A stretch of DNA of 64,000 bases from Sphingomonas sp. Mn802worker (GCF_000382485.1 NZ_AORY01000002.1:124001-188000); one strand, 5' to 3'. Shown: positions 27,471 to 37,934, numbered from the stretch's first letter. Program-made: numbers and translations. Notes: generated by a model not told the origin, from the sequence alone.

Positions 27471-28166
27471 TCAACCGAGATGCTCGGCGAAGAACGCCAT
27501 CGTCCGCTCGTCCGCCGTCTTCGCCGACTCATCCGAGCGCCGGTCGCCAAACTCGGTTGCGAAGCCGTGGTCCTCCCCCGGATAGTCGTGCAGCGTCACC
27601 TTGGGATGATCGTCCAGTCCTTCGTGCATCTTCGTCTGCGTGTCCTTGTCGACGAAGCCGTCGTCACCGGCGATGTGGAGCAGCAGCGGATTGGCGATCG
27701 CGTGCTTCTCACCCAACAGGCCGTCGACACCAACTGCGTAATAGCCAACGCTCGCGTCCACGTCGGTGCGCGCCGCGGTCATATACGCCAGACGCCCGCC
27801 CAGGCAGTAGCCGACCGCACCGACCTTGCGACCGCCGCTCGCATCGCGTGCGTAACGGATGGCCGCCTCGATATCGCGCACGCCCGCATCCTGATCGAAG
27901 TCGCCCATCAGCGACAGCGCGCGCTCCGTTTGCGGCTTGATGTCCGGGTCAAGCTCGATGCCAGGCTCGATCCGCCAGAACAGGTCGGGCGCGATCGCGA
28001 GATAGCCCGCCTCGGCCAGGGTGTCGCACTTGCGCCGAATCCCTGCGTTGATGCCGAAGATCTCCTGGATGACGACGATCGCGGCTTTCGGAGTTCCCGC
28101 TGGTTCGGCGCGATAAGCGGGCATCCTTTGGCCATCGAGCGTATCTAAAGTGACGTTGCAGGTCAT
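27471..28166 (-). CDS. Dienelactone hydrolase family protein
   Basis: Alpha/beta hydrolase of 231 residues. The nucleophile elbow is GYCLGG (Cys), the acid lies in AGDDGFVD and the histidine in EDHGFA, giving the Cys-Asp-His triad of the dienelactone hydrolase family. The oxyanion segment is VIQEIFG. Family members open lactone rings in aromatic catabolism, but many paralogues have other ester substrates, and no catabolic cluster is nearby. Confidence 0.9.
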   Translation of the reverse strand: MTCNVTLDTLDGQRMPAYRAEPAGTPKAAIVVIQEIFGINAGIRRKCDTLAEAGYLAIAPDLFWRIEPGIELDPDIKPQTERALSLMGDFDQDAGVRDIEAAIRYARDASGGRKVGAVGYCLGGRLAYMTAARTDVDASVGYYAVGVDGLLGEKHAIANPLLLHIAGDDGFVDKDTQTKMHEGLDDHPKVTLHDYPGEDHGFATEFGDRRSDESAKTADERTMAFFAEHLG

Positions 28167-28315
28167 GGTCGTCTCCGTCGATTGCCGCAGCGCTCTGCCG
28201 CTACCATCTAGCGCCTAGCGGTGGTCGCAAAGGGTTTGCAACGGGCGAACGTTGCCGCATCGCCGACGCTTCGGGCATGGTGCGCACTTGGCCGTACCGA
28301 TCATCGGAGGATTGC

Positions 28316-28552
28316 GTGAAAGTCACGATCGAAGTCGAATGCACACCGGAGGAAGCGCGCCGGGCGATGGGACTTCCCGATCTTTCCCCCGTCCACGACC
28401 GCTATCTGGCGCAGGTGCAGGACGCGATGGAAAACGGCGGTGTCTCGCCCGAGATGCTCAACACGATGATGAAAAGCTGGGCTCCGATGAGCGAGGCCGG
28501 GACCGATTTCTGGCGCACGATGTTCAACGCGGCGGCAAAGCCCGGCAGTTGA
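28316..28552 (+). CDS. DUF6489 family small protein
   Basis: A 78-residue protein that I assign to DUF6489 from its opening VKVTIEVECTPEEARRAMGL and the TMMKSW segment. I choose a GTG start because CGGAGG lies five bases ahead. Its stop overlaps the TTG start of mnmE as TTGA, so it heads the mnmE-mnmG-rsmG-parAB operon. Function unknown; the family is found mostly in sphingomonads and relatives. Confidence 0.8.
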   Translation: MKVTIEVECTPEEARRAMGLPDLSPVHDRYLAQVQDAMENGGVSPEMLNTMMKSWAPMSEAGTDFWRTMFNAAAKPGS

Positions 28553-29829
28553 CGGATACGATCTTCGCCGTGTCGAGTGGCGGGCCACCGGCCGCCATTG
28601 CCGTGATGCGCGTCAGCGGCCCGGCAGCGTTCGACGCAGTTCGGCAATTGACGGGCGCGCTGCCCACGTCCCGTCGAGCGTCGTTGCGCACCCTGCGTAA
28701 CCAGGCGGGTGTCTCGCTTGATCGTGCGTTGATCCTTACCTTCCCCGGTCCGACGACCGCAACCGGCGAGGATTTGGCCGAGTTCCATCTGCACGGCGGG
28801 CGCGCCGTCGTCCTAGCGGTCGAGCAAGCGCTGGCCATCCTCCCCGGTCTACGTCCCGCAGTAGCGGGAGAGTTCACCCGCCGCGCACTCGAGAACGGGC
28901 GGCTCGATCTGGCTCAGGCGCAGGGTCTCGCCGATCTGCTCGCCGCCGAAACCGAGGGCGAGCGCAAGGCGGCATTTGCGGCGACCGAGGGAGAGATCAG
29001 CCGCGCGGTCACCGGCTGGCTGTCCCGCATCGCGCAGGCGTCTGCGCAGGTCGAAGCGCTGCTCGATTACAGCGACGAGGACGATGTCGCCTCGGCGGAT
29101 TATGGTTCAGTCGCGGCCGAGATCGAAGCGATGACGCGCGACATCGCCGCGGTGCTCGATCGACCCACGGTGGAGCGCCTGCGCGAAGGCATCACCGTCG
29201 TGCTCGCCGGACCTCCGAACGCAGGCAAGTCCTCGCTGTTCAATGCCCTGCTGTCGCGCGATGCCGCGATCGTCACGCCGCAGGCCGGGACGACCCGCGA
29301 TACGATCGAGGCGGTTGTCCAGCGTGCGGGCATCGCATTCACGCTGATCGACACGGCAGGCTTGCGGGAAGAGACGGTCGATCCGATCGAACAACTCGGC
29401 ATCGCGCGCACGGATCAGGCGATCAGACGCGCCGACCTCGTCCTTTGGCTCGGAGCGCCGGGGGAAGCTCCCGCCCGATCGATTCGCGTTCATGCGCGTA
29501 GCGACGTGCCCGGACGAGAGACGGTACCAGTCGGCTCGGTTGCGACGTCAGCTAACGTTTCGGCCAGCGTTGCACATCTTTGGACGCATCTCCAACAGCG
29601 CGCGACAGAGATCATCCCGCCACCGGCGACTGCACTGCTTCATCGACAACAAAGGACCCATGTAGAGGCGGCACATGCTGCGCTTCGTCACGCCATGGTT
29701 GAAAGCGATCTGCTGTTGGTGGCAGAGCAGCTGCGCATTGCGAGGGTCCATTTGGCATCACTGCTGGGCATCGACGCCACGGAGGCGATGCTCGATGCCT
29801 TGTTCGCCCGCTTCTGCGTTGGGAAATGA
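28549..29829 (+). CDS. mnmE: tRNA uridine-5-carboxymethylaminomethyl modification GTPase MnmE
   Basis: GTPase that with MnmG builds the cmnm5 group on U34 of several tRNAs. The conserved N-terminus (TDTIFAVSSGGPPAAIAVMR) begins at a TTG that overlaps the upstream stop, giving 426 residues. It has the tetrahydrofolate-binding N-domain, the G domain with GPPNAGKS at about residue 221 and DTAGLRE, and the invariant C-terminal CVGK whose Cys is essential. An upstream reading would add a long tail that overlaps the DUF6489 gene and is unlikely. mnmG starts on the next base after its stop. Confidence 0.95.
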   Translation: MTDTIFAVSSGGPPAAIAVMRVSGPAAFDAVRQLTGALPTSRRASLRTLRNQAGVSLDRALILTFPGPTTATGEDLAEFHLHGGRAVVLAVEQALAILPGLRPAVAGEFTRRALENGRLDLAQAQGLADLLAAETEGERKAAFAATEGEISRAVTGWLSRIAQASAQVEALLDYSDEDDVASADYGSVAAEIEAMTRDIAAVLDRPTVERLREGITVVLAGPPNAGKSSLFNALLSRDAAIVTPQAGTTRDTIEAVVQRAGIAFTLIDTAGLREETVDPIEQLGIARTDQAIRRADLVLWLGAPGEAPARSIRVHARSDVPGRETVPVGSVATSANVSASVAHLWTHLQQRATEIIPPPATALLHRQQRTHVEAAHAALRHAMVESDLLLVAEQLRIARVHLASLLGIDATEAMLDALFARFCVGK

Positions 29830-31563
29830 ATGTTCCACGTGAAACACGACTATGATGTAATCGTCATCGGCGGCGGGCACGCCGGCACCGAGGCCGCTGC
29901 CGCGGCGGCGCGCCGCGGGGCTGCGGTCGCTCTGCTGACACAGCGACCAGATCGCATGGGCGCCATGTCGTGCAATCCATCAATCGGAGGGCTTGGCAAA
30001 GGGCATTTAGTTCGCGAGGTAGACGCCTTTGACGGACTAATGGCCCGCGCGAGCGATGCCGCGGCGATCCATCACCGGATGCTCAACAGGAGCAAGGGGC
30101 TGGCGGTCCAGGGTCCGCGTATTCAGGCTGATCGCGGCCGCTACCTCGCCGCGATCCAGGGCCTGCTTGCCCCGCAGCCTGGCCTCACCATCCTTGCCGG
30201 TGAGGCCGCGGAGCTCCTGCTGGATCATGATCGAGTCATGGGTGTCATGACCGTAGAAGGTCAGCGGCTGCATGCATCGGCCGTGGTGCTCGCGACTGGC
30301 ACCTTCCTCGGTGGCCGACTGTTCCGCGGCGATGAACGGCACGAGGGTGGCCGTGTTGACGAGGCTCCGGCAAACCGCCTCGGTCAGCAGTTGCGCGCGT
30401 TGTGCCTCCCGATCGGGCGGCTGAAAACCGGCACCCCGCCACGCCTTGATGGGCGCTCAATCAATTGGGCACGGCTTGAGCCGCAATCCTCGGACGAGGA
30501 CGGGTGGACGATGTCGCCGATGTCACCCCACCGCCAATTGCCGCAGGTCGCCTGCGCGATCACCCGAACGACGCAGGCAACGCACGACATCATTCGCGCC
30601 GGCCTGTCCACGTCGCCGCTTTTCGGTGGTGCGATCGAGGGACAGGGTCCGCGCTATTGTCCCTCGATCGAGGACAAGGTGCACCGCTTCGGCGACCGTA
30701 AAGGTCACCAGATATTCCTCGAGCCAGAAGCGCTGGACGACGCCACCGTCTATCCCAACGGCATCTCGACATCGCTCGCCACCAGCGTGCAGGCGGCGAT
30801 GATCCGTTCGATCACCGGCCTGGAGCATAGCCGCATCATCACGCCGGGGTATGCGGTCGAATATGACTATATCGATCCGCGCGCGCTCGACCACAGGCTG
30901 CACCTCGCTGCGCTCCCCGGCGTGTTCTGCGCCGGACAGATCAACGGCACGACCGGCTATGAAGAGGCGGCAGCGCAGGGCCTCGTCGCGGGCCTGAACG
31001 CCGCTGCGCGCGCGCTCGATCTCGCGTCGGTAAAGCTCGATCGTGCGACCAGCTACATGGGCGTGATGATCGACGATCTGGTGTTGCAGGGCGTCAGTGA
31101 ACCCTACCGGATGCTCACCGCGCGCGCCGAGTTTCGCCTGTCGCTGCGCGCCGACAATGCGGAGATGCGCCTGTCATCGATGGCGATGGAGCTTGGCTGC
31201 GTCTCTCACGAACGACGTGACCATATCGAACGGCGAGCGGAACAGCGCGAGCGGGCACGTGCCGGCATCATAACCGACATCCCAACCGATCTGCTTCGCG
31301 AGGTAGAAGAGGATGCGCGCTACGCCCCCTATCTCACGCGGCAGGCCGAGGAGATCGAGCGGATGCGCAAGGACGAGCACGTCGCGCTGCCACCGAGCAG
31401 CACATGGCGTGACATTCCCGGATTGTCGAACGAGATGCTTGAACGACTGACCAGTGCCGCGCCGCAGACGCTGGCCGAGGCATCGCGTGTTCGAGGCGTC
31501 ACACCTGCTGCCTTGTCGACGCTTTGGCTGCATGCGCGCAAATTACAACGGCCGGTGGCATGA
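29830..31563 (+). CDS. mnmG: tRNA uridine-5-carboxymethylaminomethyl modification enzyme MnmG
   Basis: FAD- and NADH-dependent partner of MnmE. The FAD motif is [10 protein letters not shown] at residues 14-23; [20 protein letters not shown] and the [12 protein letters not shown] segment are all present. At 577 residues it is shorter than the ~620-630 usual from memory: the segment between the helix ending RERARAG and the motif DARYAPYL seems to lack about 40-50 residues. Its first codons (MFHVKH) are spelled by a parS palindrome. The stop overlaps rsmG as ATGA. Confidence 0.95.
   Translation: MFHVKHDYDVIVIGGGHAGTEAAAAAARRGAAVALLTQRPDRMGAMSCNPSIGGLGKGHLVREVDAFDGLMARASDAAAIHHRMLNRSKGLAVQGPRIQADRGRYLAAIQGLLAPQPGLTILAGEAAELLLDHDRVMGVMTVEGQRLHASAVVLATGTFLGGRLFRGDERHEGGRVDEAPANRLGQQLRALCLPIGRLKTGTPPRLDGRSINWARLEPQSSDEDGWTMSPMSPHRQLPQVACAITRTTQATHDIIRAGLSTSPLFGGAIEGQGPRYCPSIEDKVHRFGDRKGHQIFLEPEALDDATVYPNGISTSLATSVQAAMIRSITGLEHSRIITPGYAVEYDYIDPRALDHRLHLAALPGVFCAGQINGTTGYEEAAAQGLVAGLNAAARALDLASVKLDRATSYMGVMIDDLVLQGVSEPYRMLTARAEFRLSLRADNAEMRLSSMAMELGCVSHERRDHIERRAEQRERARAGIITDIPTDLLREVEEDARYAPYLTRQAEEIERMRKDEHVALPPSSTWRDIPGLSNEMLERLTSAAPQTLAEASRVRGVTPAALSTLWLHARKLQRPVA
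29831..29846. promoter_or_regulatory. parS: parS centromere site, in mnmG start codons
   Basis: TGTTCCACGTGAAACA matches the bacterial parS consensus TGTTNCACGTGAAACA at every defined position. It overlaps the mnmG ATG (second base onward), encoding Phe-His-Val-Lys-His. ParB, encoded about 3 kb downstream, should load here and spread. Confidence 0.93.
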
Positions 31564-32186
31564 CCGAAGAAGAGGCGCGCAACTGGATCGAACAGCGGTT
31601 CTCGCCGGCGAAGGTCGAGCGACTGGCGCGATTGGTCGAGATTGTCGGCGACGAAACCGCGCGACAGAATTTGATCTCGCCGTCCACCATCCCGCTGATG
31701 TGGTCGCGTCACATCGTCGACTCGGCGCAGTTGTTGATGTTGGCACCTCGCGATGCACATAGCTGGGTCGACGTCGGCACCGGCGCAGGTTTCCCCGGGA
31801 TGGTCGTGGCCGTTCTCTTCGATGGTGACATCACGATGATCGAGCCGCGAGCGAAGCGCGCCACCTTCCTGCGCGACATGGCAGCCGCATTGGGAACCGA
31901 CGCGACCGTGCACCAGGCGCGCGCGGAGACAGCCCCGATCAACCGCGCCGACATCATCTCCGCTCGCGCCGTCGCAACTGTCGACGCACTGTTCGGCATG
32001 ACCGCACAATATCGTTCGGCGTTAACCACTTACCTGCTTCCCCGCGGTCGATCGGGTCAGGACGAGATTGCTAAAGCGCACGCTGCATGGCACGGAACGT
32101 TCCACGTGGAACAGAGCATCACTGATCCCGCATCCACCATTCTGATCGCGACAGGAGTACGCCCCAGATGTTCTGCATCGCGATAG
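31560..32186 (+). CDS. rsmG: 16S rRNA (guanine527-N7)-methyltransferase RsmG
   Basis: SAM-dependent methyltransferase modifying G527 of 16S rRNA, 208 residues starting MTEEEARN at an ATG overlapping the mnmG stop. Motifs: [20 protein letters not shown], then the SAM site [16 protein letters not shown]. Near the C-terminus the codons for FHVEQ contain a second parS palindrome. The 3' end overlaps parA by 19 bases. Loss of this enzyme gives low-level streptomycin resistance in other bacteria. Confidence 0.94.
   Translation: MTEEEARNWIEQRFSPAKVERLARLVEIVGDETARQNLISPSTIPLMWSRHIVDSAQLLMLAPRDAHSWVDVGTGAGFPGMVVAVLFDGDITMIEPRAKRATFLRDMAAALGTDATVHQARAETAPINRADIISARAVATVDALFGMTAQYRSALTTYLLPRGRSGQDEIAKAHAAWHGTFHVEQSITDPASTILIATGVRPRCSASR
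32098..32113. promoter_or_regulatory. parS: Second parS site, inside rsmG
   Basis: CGTTCCACGTGGAACA contains the perfect 14-base palindrome GTTCCACGTGGAAC, the form of parS common in alphaproteobacteria. It is read through by rsmG (Phe-His-Val-Glu) and lies about 55 bases before the parA start, about 2.3 kb from the first site. Confidence 0.88.
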
Positions 32187-32953
32187 CCAACCAGAAGGGC
32201 GGCGTCGGCAAGACGACAAGCGCGATCAACCTCGGCACCGCGCTCGCCGCATCGGGTCATCGCGTGCTCCTGATCGATGTCGATCCGCAGGGTAATGCAT
32301 CGACCGGCCTGGGGATCGGACACGCGCTGCGGACTCGGTCGAGCTACGACGTCCTGATCGACGCTGGCGGGCTCGATCAGGCAGTGGTGCACACCGCAGT
32401 GCCGAAGCTTGACATCGTTCCAGCAACGGTGGACCTTTCGGGTGCCGAGATCGAACTTGTCGAGCTCGATCAGCGTACCCACCGGCTTCATATGGCGCTT
32501 GAGCAGAGCCGCGGCGACTGGGACATCGTGTTGATCGATTGTCCTCCCTCGCTCGGGCTCTTGACGATCAATGCGATGGTTGCGGCCGACGCCCTGCTCG
32601 TGCCGTTGCAATGCGAGTTCTTCGCGCTCGAAGGCTTGAGCCAGCTGCTCAGCACGGTCGAGCGGATCCGTGCGCGTTTCAATCCCGCGCTGTCGATCAT
32701 GGGCGTAGCGCTGACGATGTACGATCGTCGCAATCGCCTGACCGAGCAGGTATCAAGCGATGTTCGCGCCGTGCTGGGCAAGGTCGTGTTCGAGACCGTG
32801 ATCCCGCGCAACGTGCGTCTGTCCGAGGCCCCGAGCCACGGCCTGCCCGCTTTGATCTACGATCACCGCTGCAGCGGCTCGGAAGCCTATATGGCGCTCG
32901 CACGCGAGTTGATCGTGCGCCTGCCCAAGGTCGAGGCGGAGGTGGCCGCATGA
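32168..32953 (+). CDS. parA: Chromosome partitioning ATPase ParA
   Basis: Deviant-Walker ATPase that moves ParB-parS complexes over the nucleoid. Residues 10-17 are KGGVGKTT with the signature Lys10; the switch region IDVDPQGNAST and the Walker B VLIDCPPSLG follow. 261 residues, chromosomal Soj type without an N-terminal HTH. It starts within rsmG and overlaps parB as ATGA, so expression follows the mnmE-led operon. Confidence 0.96.
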   Translation: MFCIAIANQKGGVGKTTSAINLGTALAASGHRVLLIDVDPQGNASTGLGIGHALRTRSSYDVLIDAGGLDQAVVHTAVPKLDIVPATVDLSGAEIELVELDQRTHRLHMALEQSRGDWDIVLIDCPPSLGLLTINAMVAADALLVPLQCEFFALEGLSQLLSTVERIRARFNPALSIMGVALTMYDRRNRLTEQVSSDVRAVLGKVVFETVIPRNVRLSEAPSHGLPALIYDHRCSGSEAYMALARELIVRLPKVEAEVAA

Positions 32954-33861
32954 GCGAGACGGCAACGCGGCGCAACCGCGGCGGACTTGGACGCGGGCTC
33001 GGTGCCCTGTTGGGAGATGTCGCGCGCGACGAACGCGAGGCGAGCGCCGGTGGCGACGCACGCGCGTCGGTTCGCGTCATTTCGGTCGGTGCGATCGCGC
33101 CGCATCCGGAACAGCCGCGCCGTCATTTCGACGAGACCAAGCTGGAGGAACTCGCCGCGTCGATCGCAGAGCGCGGGATCATCCAGCCGATCGTCGTGCG
33201 TCCACACGGGCATGGTTACCAGATCGTCGCGGGCGAACGCCGCTGGCGTGCGGCGCAACGCGCTCGGCTGCACGAAGTACCGGTCGTCATCCGCGACTAT
33301 TCGGACAGCGACACGCTGCAGATTGCGCTGGTCGAGAACATCCAGCGGCAGGAACTGAACGCGATAGAAGAGGCGGAAGCGTACAAGCGCCTATTAGGAG
33401 AATTCGGTCACACGCAGGAAGCGCTCGCGAAGGTCGTCCACAAATCGCGCAGCCACGTCGCCAATCTGCTCCGGCTGCTCGATCTTCCCGCCACGATTCA
33501 GTCGCAGGTGGTCGATGGATCGCTGTCGATGGGTCATGCCCGCGCCATCATCACCGCACCCGATCCCGCCGCGCTGGCCAGCCAGGTGGTGACCAAGGGC
33601 CTGTCGGTGCGGCAGACCGAGAAGCTCGCCAGCACGGGCAAGAAACGCAGCAAAACGACGCGCTCGGCGGCACCTGAACCGATCGTCGGCGATACCAGCA
33701 GCGCCGATATAGCGGCGCTGGAAAACCAGCTCGCCGATCTGCTCGGTCTCAAGGTGAAGATCAGCTTCACCCCGGCTGGAAACGGGACGATCGCGCTTGA
33801 TTACAGCACACTCGAGCAACTCGACATGGTGTGCCAACGCTTGAGCGGCGAAGGTATCTGA
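32950..33861 (+). CDS. parB: Chromosome partitioning protein ParB
   Basis: CTP-dependent DNA clamp that loads at parS, 303 residues. The N-terminal RGGLGRGLGALLG (about 10-22) is the ParA-stimulating motif; the CTP-binding GERRWR is at 95-100 with ENIQRQELN after it; the HTH (EALAKVVHKSRSHVANLL) binds parS; the C-terminal ~45 residues are the dimerisation domain. Its two candidate sites lie upstream in the same operon. The stop codon is inside a palindrome shared with the convergent holA stop. Confidence 0.96.
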   Translation: MSETATRRNRGGLGRGLGALLGDVARDEREASAGGDARASVRVISVGAIAPHPEQPRRHFDETKLEELAASIAERGIIQPIVVRPHGHGYQIVAGERRWRAAQRARLHEVPVVIRDYSDSDTLQIALVENIQRQELNAIEEAEAYKRLLGEFGHTQEALAKVVHKSRSHVANLLRLLDLPATIQSQVVDGSLSMGHARAIITAPDPAALASQVVTKGLSVRQTEKLASTGKKRSKTTRSAAPEPIVGDTSSADIAALENQLADLLGLKVKISFTPAGNGTIALDYSTLEQLDMVCQRLSGEGI

Positions 33862-33871
33862 GCGCGCTCAG
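33858..33871. other. Palindrome joining parB and holA stop codons
   Basis: CTGAGCGCGCTCAG is a perfect 14-base palindrome. The parB TGA lies in its left arm and the convergent holA TGA in the right arm, placed symmetrically. It is short for a terminator and could arise by selection on both ends or by chance. Confidence 0.5.
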
Positions 33872-34875
33872 CGCCGCCGAGTGAGTGTCAGCAACTGCTG
33901 GTCGGCGATCGTCCGGCCGGCTGCCCCACGCGCCATCACCTCGCGCTCGGTTTCGCGGACTATATCGAGCGCGCGGGTCAGTCGGTGCACGTTCCAGCGC
34001 TGCAAAGCAGCGATGGTTGCCCCTTCCTCACGCCAGAACACGCGGAAGCGCTTTACGACCTGTCCTGCGCCCTCCCCGGCATCGACCGCGGTACGCATCT
34101 CGGCAAGGTTCGCCAACCGTCGCGCCAGCGCGCGTAACCACGGGATCGGTGATGCATCACTCCCCTGCATCGGACGCAGTGCCGCGATCAGCGCTGGCGC
34201 ATCACCCGCGATCACGGCCTCGACGATCGGACTAATCTCGCCTTCGTCCAAGTCTGCGCCGATCTCCGCCAGATCGGCTGCACTTGCGTCACGTGGATGG
34301 TCTACGCCTGCATCAAGATAAAGCGCCAGTTTCTCGACCTCCGACGCCATGATCGCGCGGTCGCCGTCACTCGCCCGCACGATCCGTGCCGCTACCCCTG
34401 CGCCCAGACGCAAGCCTTGCTCGCGCGCCATACTCGTCACTAGGCTCTCGGCGTTGTTACCCTCGGGCGGATAGCAGGCAAAGCTCATCGCGCGGTCAGC
34501 GGCGAGCGCCAGCTTGACCAGGCGGCCGGTCGCCTTGATCGTCGGCGCGGTGATGATGACGGGATTGCCCGCGCTCGGCGCCTCCAGCAGCGCCTCGACT
34601 GCGTCGCCGCTCTCCTCGCCCGCGCCCGCCACGCGAATGAAACGCCGCTCACCGAACAGCGACATCGAGGCAGCCTCGTCGGCCAGCTTGGCTGGATCGC
34701 TGCGCAACTGACCGGGTTCCAAATCAACCCGCTCGACACCATCGCCCATGGCGCGTGCAAGGCGCGCCGCAAATGCGAGTGCGCCCGCTTCATCCGGTCC
34801 GTGAAGCAAAAACAGGCGTATATCGCCGCCGCCCCGGTCGAGCGCCGCGATCAGCTGCGCCTGGCTCGCCTTCAC
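33868..34875 (-). CDS. holA: DNA polymerase III subunit delta
   Basis: Delta subunit of the clamp loader, which opens the beta ring. 335 residues, close to family length, with the N-terminal LFLLHGPDEAGALA strand region, the YPPEGNN segment and the C-terminal collar domain. Last gene of a coupled minus-strand operon: its start overlaps the lptE stop (ATGA). The lptE-holA pairing after leuS is standard in proteobacteria and supports the call. Confidence 0.93.
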   Translation of the reverse strand: MKASQAQLIAALDRGGGDIRLFLLHGPDEAGALAFAARLARAMGDGVERVDLEPGQLRSDPAKLADEAASMSLFGERRFIRVAGAGEESGDAVEALLEAPSAGNPVIITAPTIKATGRLVKLALAADRAMSFACYPPEGNNAESLVTSMAREQGLRLGAGVAARIVRASDGDRAIMASEVEKLALYLDAGVDHPRDASAADLAEIGADLDEGEISPIVEAVIAGDAPALIAALRPMQGSDASPIPWLRALARRLANLAEMRTAVDAGEGAGQVVKRFRVFWREEGATIAALQRWNVHRLTRALDIVRETEREVMARGAAGRTIADQQLLTLTRRR

Positions 34876-35381
34876 GGCTGCGGCTGCGCGCGACGCCTCG
34901 CGTAAAGTGCCAGCCGCGCGACAATCTGATCGGCGAGCATGACGGACAATCGCTCAAGCGCGGTATTCTCCGCCGCCACGACCGCATAGTCGCTCTGCAC
35001 CACGTCGATGCCGACATCCGACCCCGCCGTCTGATCGAGCACCACCGTGCCTTGCGCGGAGTCGATCAGCTGATAGCGCGCGCGCAACGTCCGCCGCTCA
35101 CGCGTAACGCTGTTGTCGCGGCGGACGCCCAGGCCACGGATCTGATCGTCGAGCTTCACGACCAAGCGGTAAGGCGCCCCACCGCCCGACACTGCGCCAA
35201 GCCGATCGTTCAGCGCGTTGGTCATCAGCCAGCCCGCCTTGCCCTCGATCGGATCGACCGAAACCTGCCCGATCGCGCGCGACACCGGGCCATTGCTGCC
35301 CCCGGAGTATAGCGGCTGCAATCCGCAACCGCCCAGCAGCATTGTCGACATCAGCACGGTGAGTGGAGCCAGCCGCATCAT
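34872..35381 (-). CDS. lptE: LPS assembly lipoprotein LptE
   Basis: Outer-membrane lipoprotein that plugs LptD during LPS insertion. 169 residues with the lipobox LLGGC (Cys near residue 19) and the family opening [10 protein letters not shown]. Sequence is otherwise divergent, as usual. It sits between leuS and holA with overlapping start and stop codons on both sides. Confidence 0.92.
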   Translation of the reverse strand: MMRLAPLTVLMSTMLLGGCGLQPLYSGGSNGPVSRAIGQVSVDPIEGKAGWLMTNALNDRLGAVSGGGAPYRLVVKLDDQIRGLGVRRDNSVTRERRTLRARYQLIDSAQGTVVLDQTAGSDVGIDVVQSDYAVVAAENTALERLSVMLADQIVARLALYARRRAQPQP

Positions 35382-37921
35382 GCGACGATGTTCACGAGGC
35401 GATCGGGCACGACGATGACCTTACGCGGCACCTTGCCCTCGATCGCGCGTGCGACCTTCTCGCTCGCGAGCGCCGCCGCTTCGACCACGTCCTTCGTCGC
35501 ACCCTTCGCCATTACCAGCGTGTCGCGCAGCTTGCCGTTGACCTGAACCGCAATCGTCACCTCGTCATCAACCAGCAACGCTGGGTCCACCTCGGGCCAA
35601 GCGGCATCGGCAACAAGGCCGGCGTTGCCACGGCCAGCCCATGCCTCTTCGGCCAGATGCGGCACCATCGGCGCGACCAGCCGGAGCAACGTGTCGACGG
35701 CATTGCCACGCGACGTGGACGGCGGCGCCTTCTCGATCGCACTGGTGAGCTCGTACAGCTTCGCCACCGCCTTGTTGAACGACAATGCCTCGATATCGGC
35801 GGCGATGCCTGCGATCGCCTGATGCAGCTTTCGATCAAGCGCTATGTCGGTCGCGTCACTCGGCTGCGCCTCGGCATCGACTAGCCGCCACAGCCGCTGG
35901 ACGAAGCGCCATGAGCCTTCGATGCCATTTTCGCTCCACTCCAAGTCGCGCTCGGGCGGCGAGTCGGACAGCATGAACCAGCGTACCGCATCGGCGCCGT
36001 ACTGATCGACGATCGGCTCGGGATCGACGGTGTTCTTCTTCGACTTGGACATCTTCTCGACGCGACCACGGATGATCGGGATCGATGCCCCATCTGGCGT
36101 CTCGAACGAGAGTGCTCCGCCCTCGCCCACCGTCAGGTCGGTCGGCGATACCCACAATCCGCTTGGCGGACCATCGTGGTCGGCAATGTCGAGCCGGTAG
36201 GTCTCATGCGTCACCATGCCCTGCGTGAACAGCCCGGTGAACGGCTCCGCCACGTCGAGCATCCCGACATGGCGCAACGCACGTGTCCAGAAGCGCGCGT
36301 AAAGCAGATGCAGGATCGCGTGTTCTACCCCGCCGATATACTGACCGACCGGCAGCCACGATGCCGCGACATCCGGGTCGAACGGCCTGTCGTCGGGCGC
36401 ACTGGCGAAGCGGATGAAGTACCACGACGAATCCGCAAAGGTGTCGAGCGTATCGGTATCACGTCGCGCGTCGGCGCCGCATGACGGACAGGCGACATGC
36501 TTCCACGTCGGATGGCGATCGAGCGGGTTGCCCGGCACGTCGAAGCTGACGTCCTCGGGCAGCACCACCGGCAGTTGCGCGCGCGGGACCGGCACCTCGC
36601 CGCACGCGTCGCAGTGGATGATCGGGATCGGCGTGCCCCAATAGCGCTGGCGGCTGACGCCCCAGTCGCGCAGGCGATAGACTGTCGTCCCCTCGCCCCA
36701 GCCCGCTTCCTCGGCCCGCGCGATCACCGCGCGCTTAGCGTCCTCGACGTTCATGCCGTCCAACTCGCGCGAGTTCACCAGCACGCCTGGGCCGGTATAG
36801 GCGGCGTCATCGTCGAACGTCGCACCTGTCCGCTCGCCGTCCGCCACCACGCGGCGGATCGGCAGCCGGTATTTGGTCGCGAACTCGAAATCGCGCTGGT
36901 CGTGCGCGGGCACGCCGAACACCGCGCCAGTGCCATATTCCATCAGCACAAAATTGGCGATGTAGACCGGCAGCTCACCCGCGCCGAGCGGATGCGCCGC
37001 AGTCAGCCCAGTGTCGAAGCCGAGCTTCTCCTGCGTTTCCAGCTCCGCCGCGGTCGTGCCGCCCTGCTTGCAGTGCTCGATAAAGGCAGCGGCGTCGGCG
37101 TTGTCGGCCGCAAGCGCCTGCGCGATCGGGTGATCCGCCGCTACCGCGACGAAGCTGGCGCCGTAGATCGTGTCGGGCCGCGTCGTGAACACCTCGACGC
37201 TGCCGCCGTTCGACAGCGCGAACCGGAACTGGAGGCCGCGGCTGCGGCCAATCCAGTTCTCCTGCATCAGCCGGACCTTGTCGGGCCAATGCTCCAGGCT
37301 GCCGAGTCCGTCGAGCAGTTCGTCGGCGAAGTGCGTGATCTTCAGGAACCACTGCGACAGCTTGCGCTTCTCGACCAGCGCGCCCGAGCGCCAGCCGCGC
37401 CCGTCGATCACCTGCTCGTTGGCAAGCACGGTCATGTCGACCGGGTCCCAATTGACCGCCGATTCCTTGCGATAGACGAGCCCCGCCTTGTAGAACTCTA
37501 GGAACAGCGCCTGCTCATGCCCGTAATAATCGGGCTCGCACGTCGCCAGCTCTCGCGACCAATCGAGCGCAAAGCCGAGCCGCTTCAGCTGTGCCTTCAT
37601 CGTCGCGATGTTGGCGCGCGTCCAGTTGCCCGGGTGGACGCCCTTCTCCATCGCGGCATTCTCGGCCGGCATCCCGAACGCGTCCCACCCCATCGGGTGA
37701 AGCACCTCGTGCCCCGTCATGCGGCGATAGCGCGCCAGCACGTCGCCCATCGTATAGTTCCGCACATGCCCCATGTGGATCTTCCCTGACGGATAGGGGA
37801 ACATCTCGAGCACGTAGCTCTTGGGCTTGGCACTATGATCGTCGGCAGCGAAGGTGCGGCGCTCGTCCCACACCTGTTGCCAGTGCGCGTCCGCCTTCAG
37901 GGCATTGAACCGGGAAGCCAT
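35378..37921 (-). CDS. leuS: Leucyl-tRNA synthetase
   Basis: Class I synthetase charging tRNA-Leu, 847 residues. The HIGH-type motif PSGKIHMGH lies near residues 43-51, the editing domain (CP1) occupies the middle with a TTRPDT-like segment, [10 protein letters not shown] follows, and KMSKS is near 622. The C-terminal anticodon-binding and extension domains are complete. It is preceded by a DUF3576 lipoprotein gene about 13 bases upstream and overlaps lptE. Confidence 0.97.
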   Translation of the reverse strand: MASRFNALKADAHWQQVWDERRTFAADDHSAKPKSYVLEMFPYPSGKIHMGHVRNYTMGDVLARYRRMTGHEVLHPMGWDAFGMPAENAAMEKGVHPGNWTRANIATMKAQLKRLGFALDWSRELATCEPDYYGHEQALFLEFYKAGLVYRKESAVNWDPVDMTVLANEQVIDGRGWRSGALVEKRKLSQWFLKITHFADELLDGLGSLEHWPDKVRLMQENWIGRSRGLQFRFALSNGGSVEVFTTRPDTIYGASFVAVAADHPIAQALAADNADAAAFIEHCKQGGTTAAELETQEKLGFDTGLTAAHPLGAGELPVYIANFVLMEYGTGAVFGVPAHDQRDFEFATKYRLPIRRVVADGERTGATFDDDAAYTGPGVLVNSRELDGMNVEDAKRAVIARAEEAGWGEGTTVYRLRDWGVSRQRYWGTPIPIIHCDACGEVPVPRAQLPVVLPEDVSFDVPGNPLDRHPTWKHVACPSCGADARRDTDTLDTFADSSWYFIRFASAPDDRPFDPDVAASWLPVGQYIGGVEHAILHLLYARFWTRALRHVGMLDVAEPFTGLFTQGMVTHETYRLDIADHDGPPSGLWVSPTDLTVGEGGALSFETPDGASIPIIRGRVEKMSKSKKNTVDPEPIVDQYGADAVRWFMLSDSPPERDLEWSENGIEGSWRFVQRLWRLVDAEAQPSDATDIALDRKLHQAIAGIAADIEALSFNKAVAKLYELTSAIEKAPPSTSRGNAVDTLLRLVAPMVPHLAEEAWAGRGNAGLVADAAWPEVDPALLVDDEVTIAVQVNGKLRDTLVMAKGATKDVVEAAALASEKVARAIEGKVPRKVIVVPDRLVNIVA

Positions 37922-37934
37922 GCGTATCGATCGC

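Noticed and set aside
28252..28548. Upstream in-frame extension of mnmE
   Set aside because: It overlaps the DUF6489 gene in another frame, which has a better start, and the conserved MnmE N-terminus begins at the TTG overlapping that stop.
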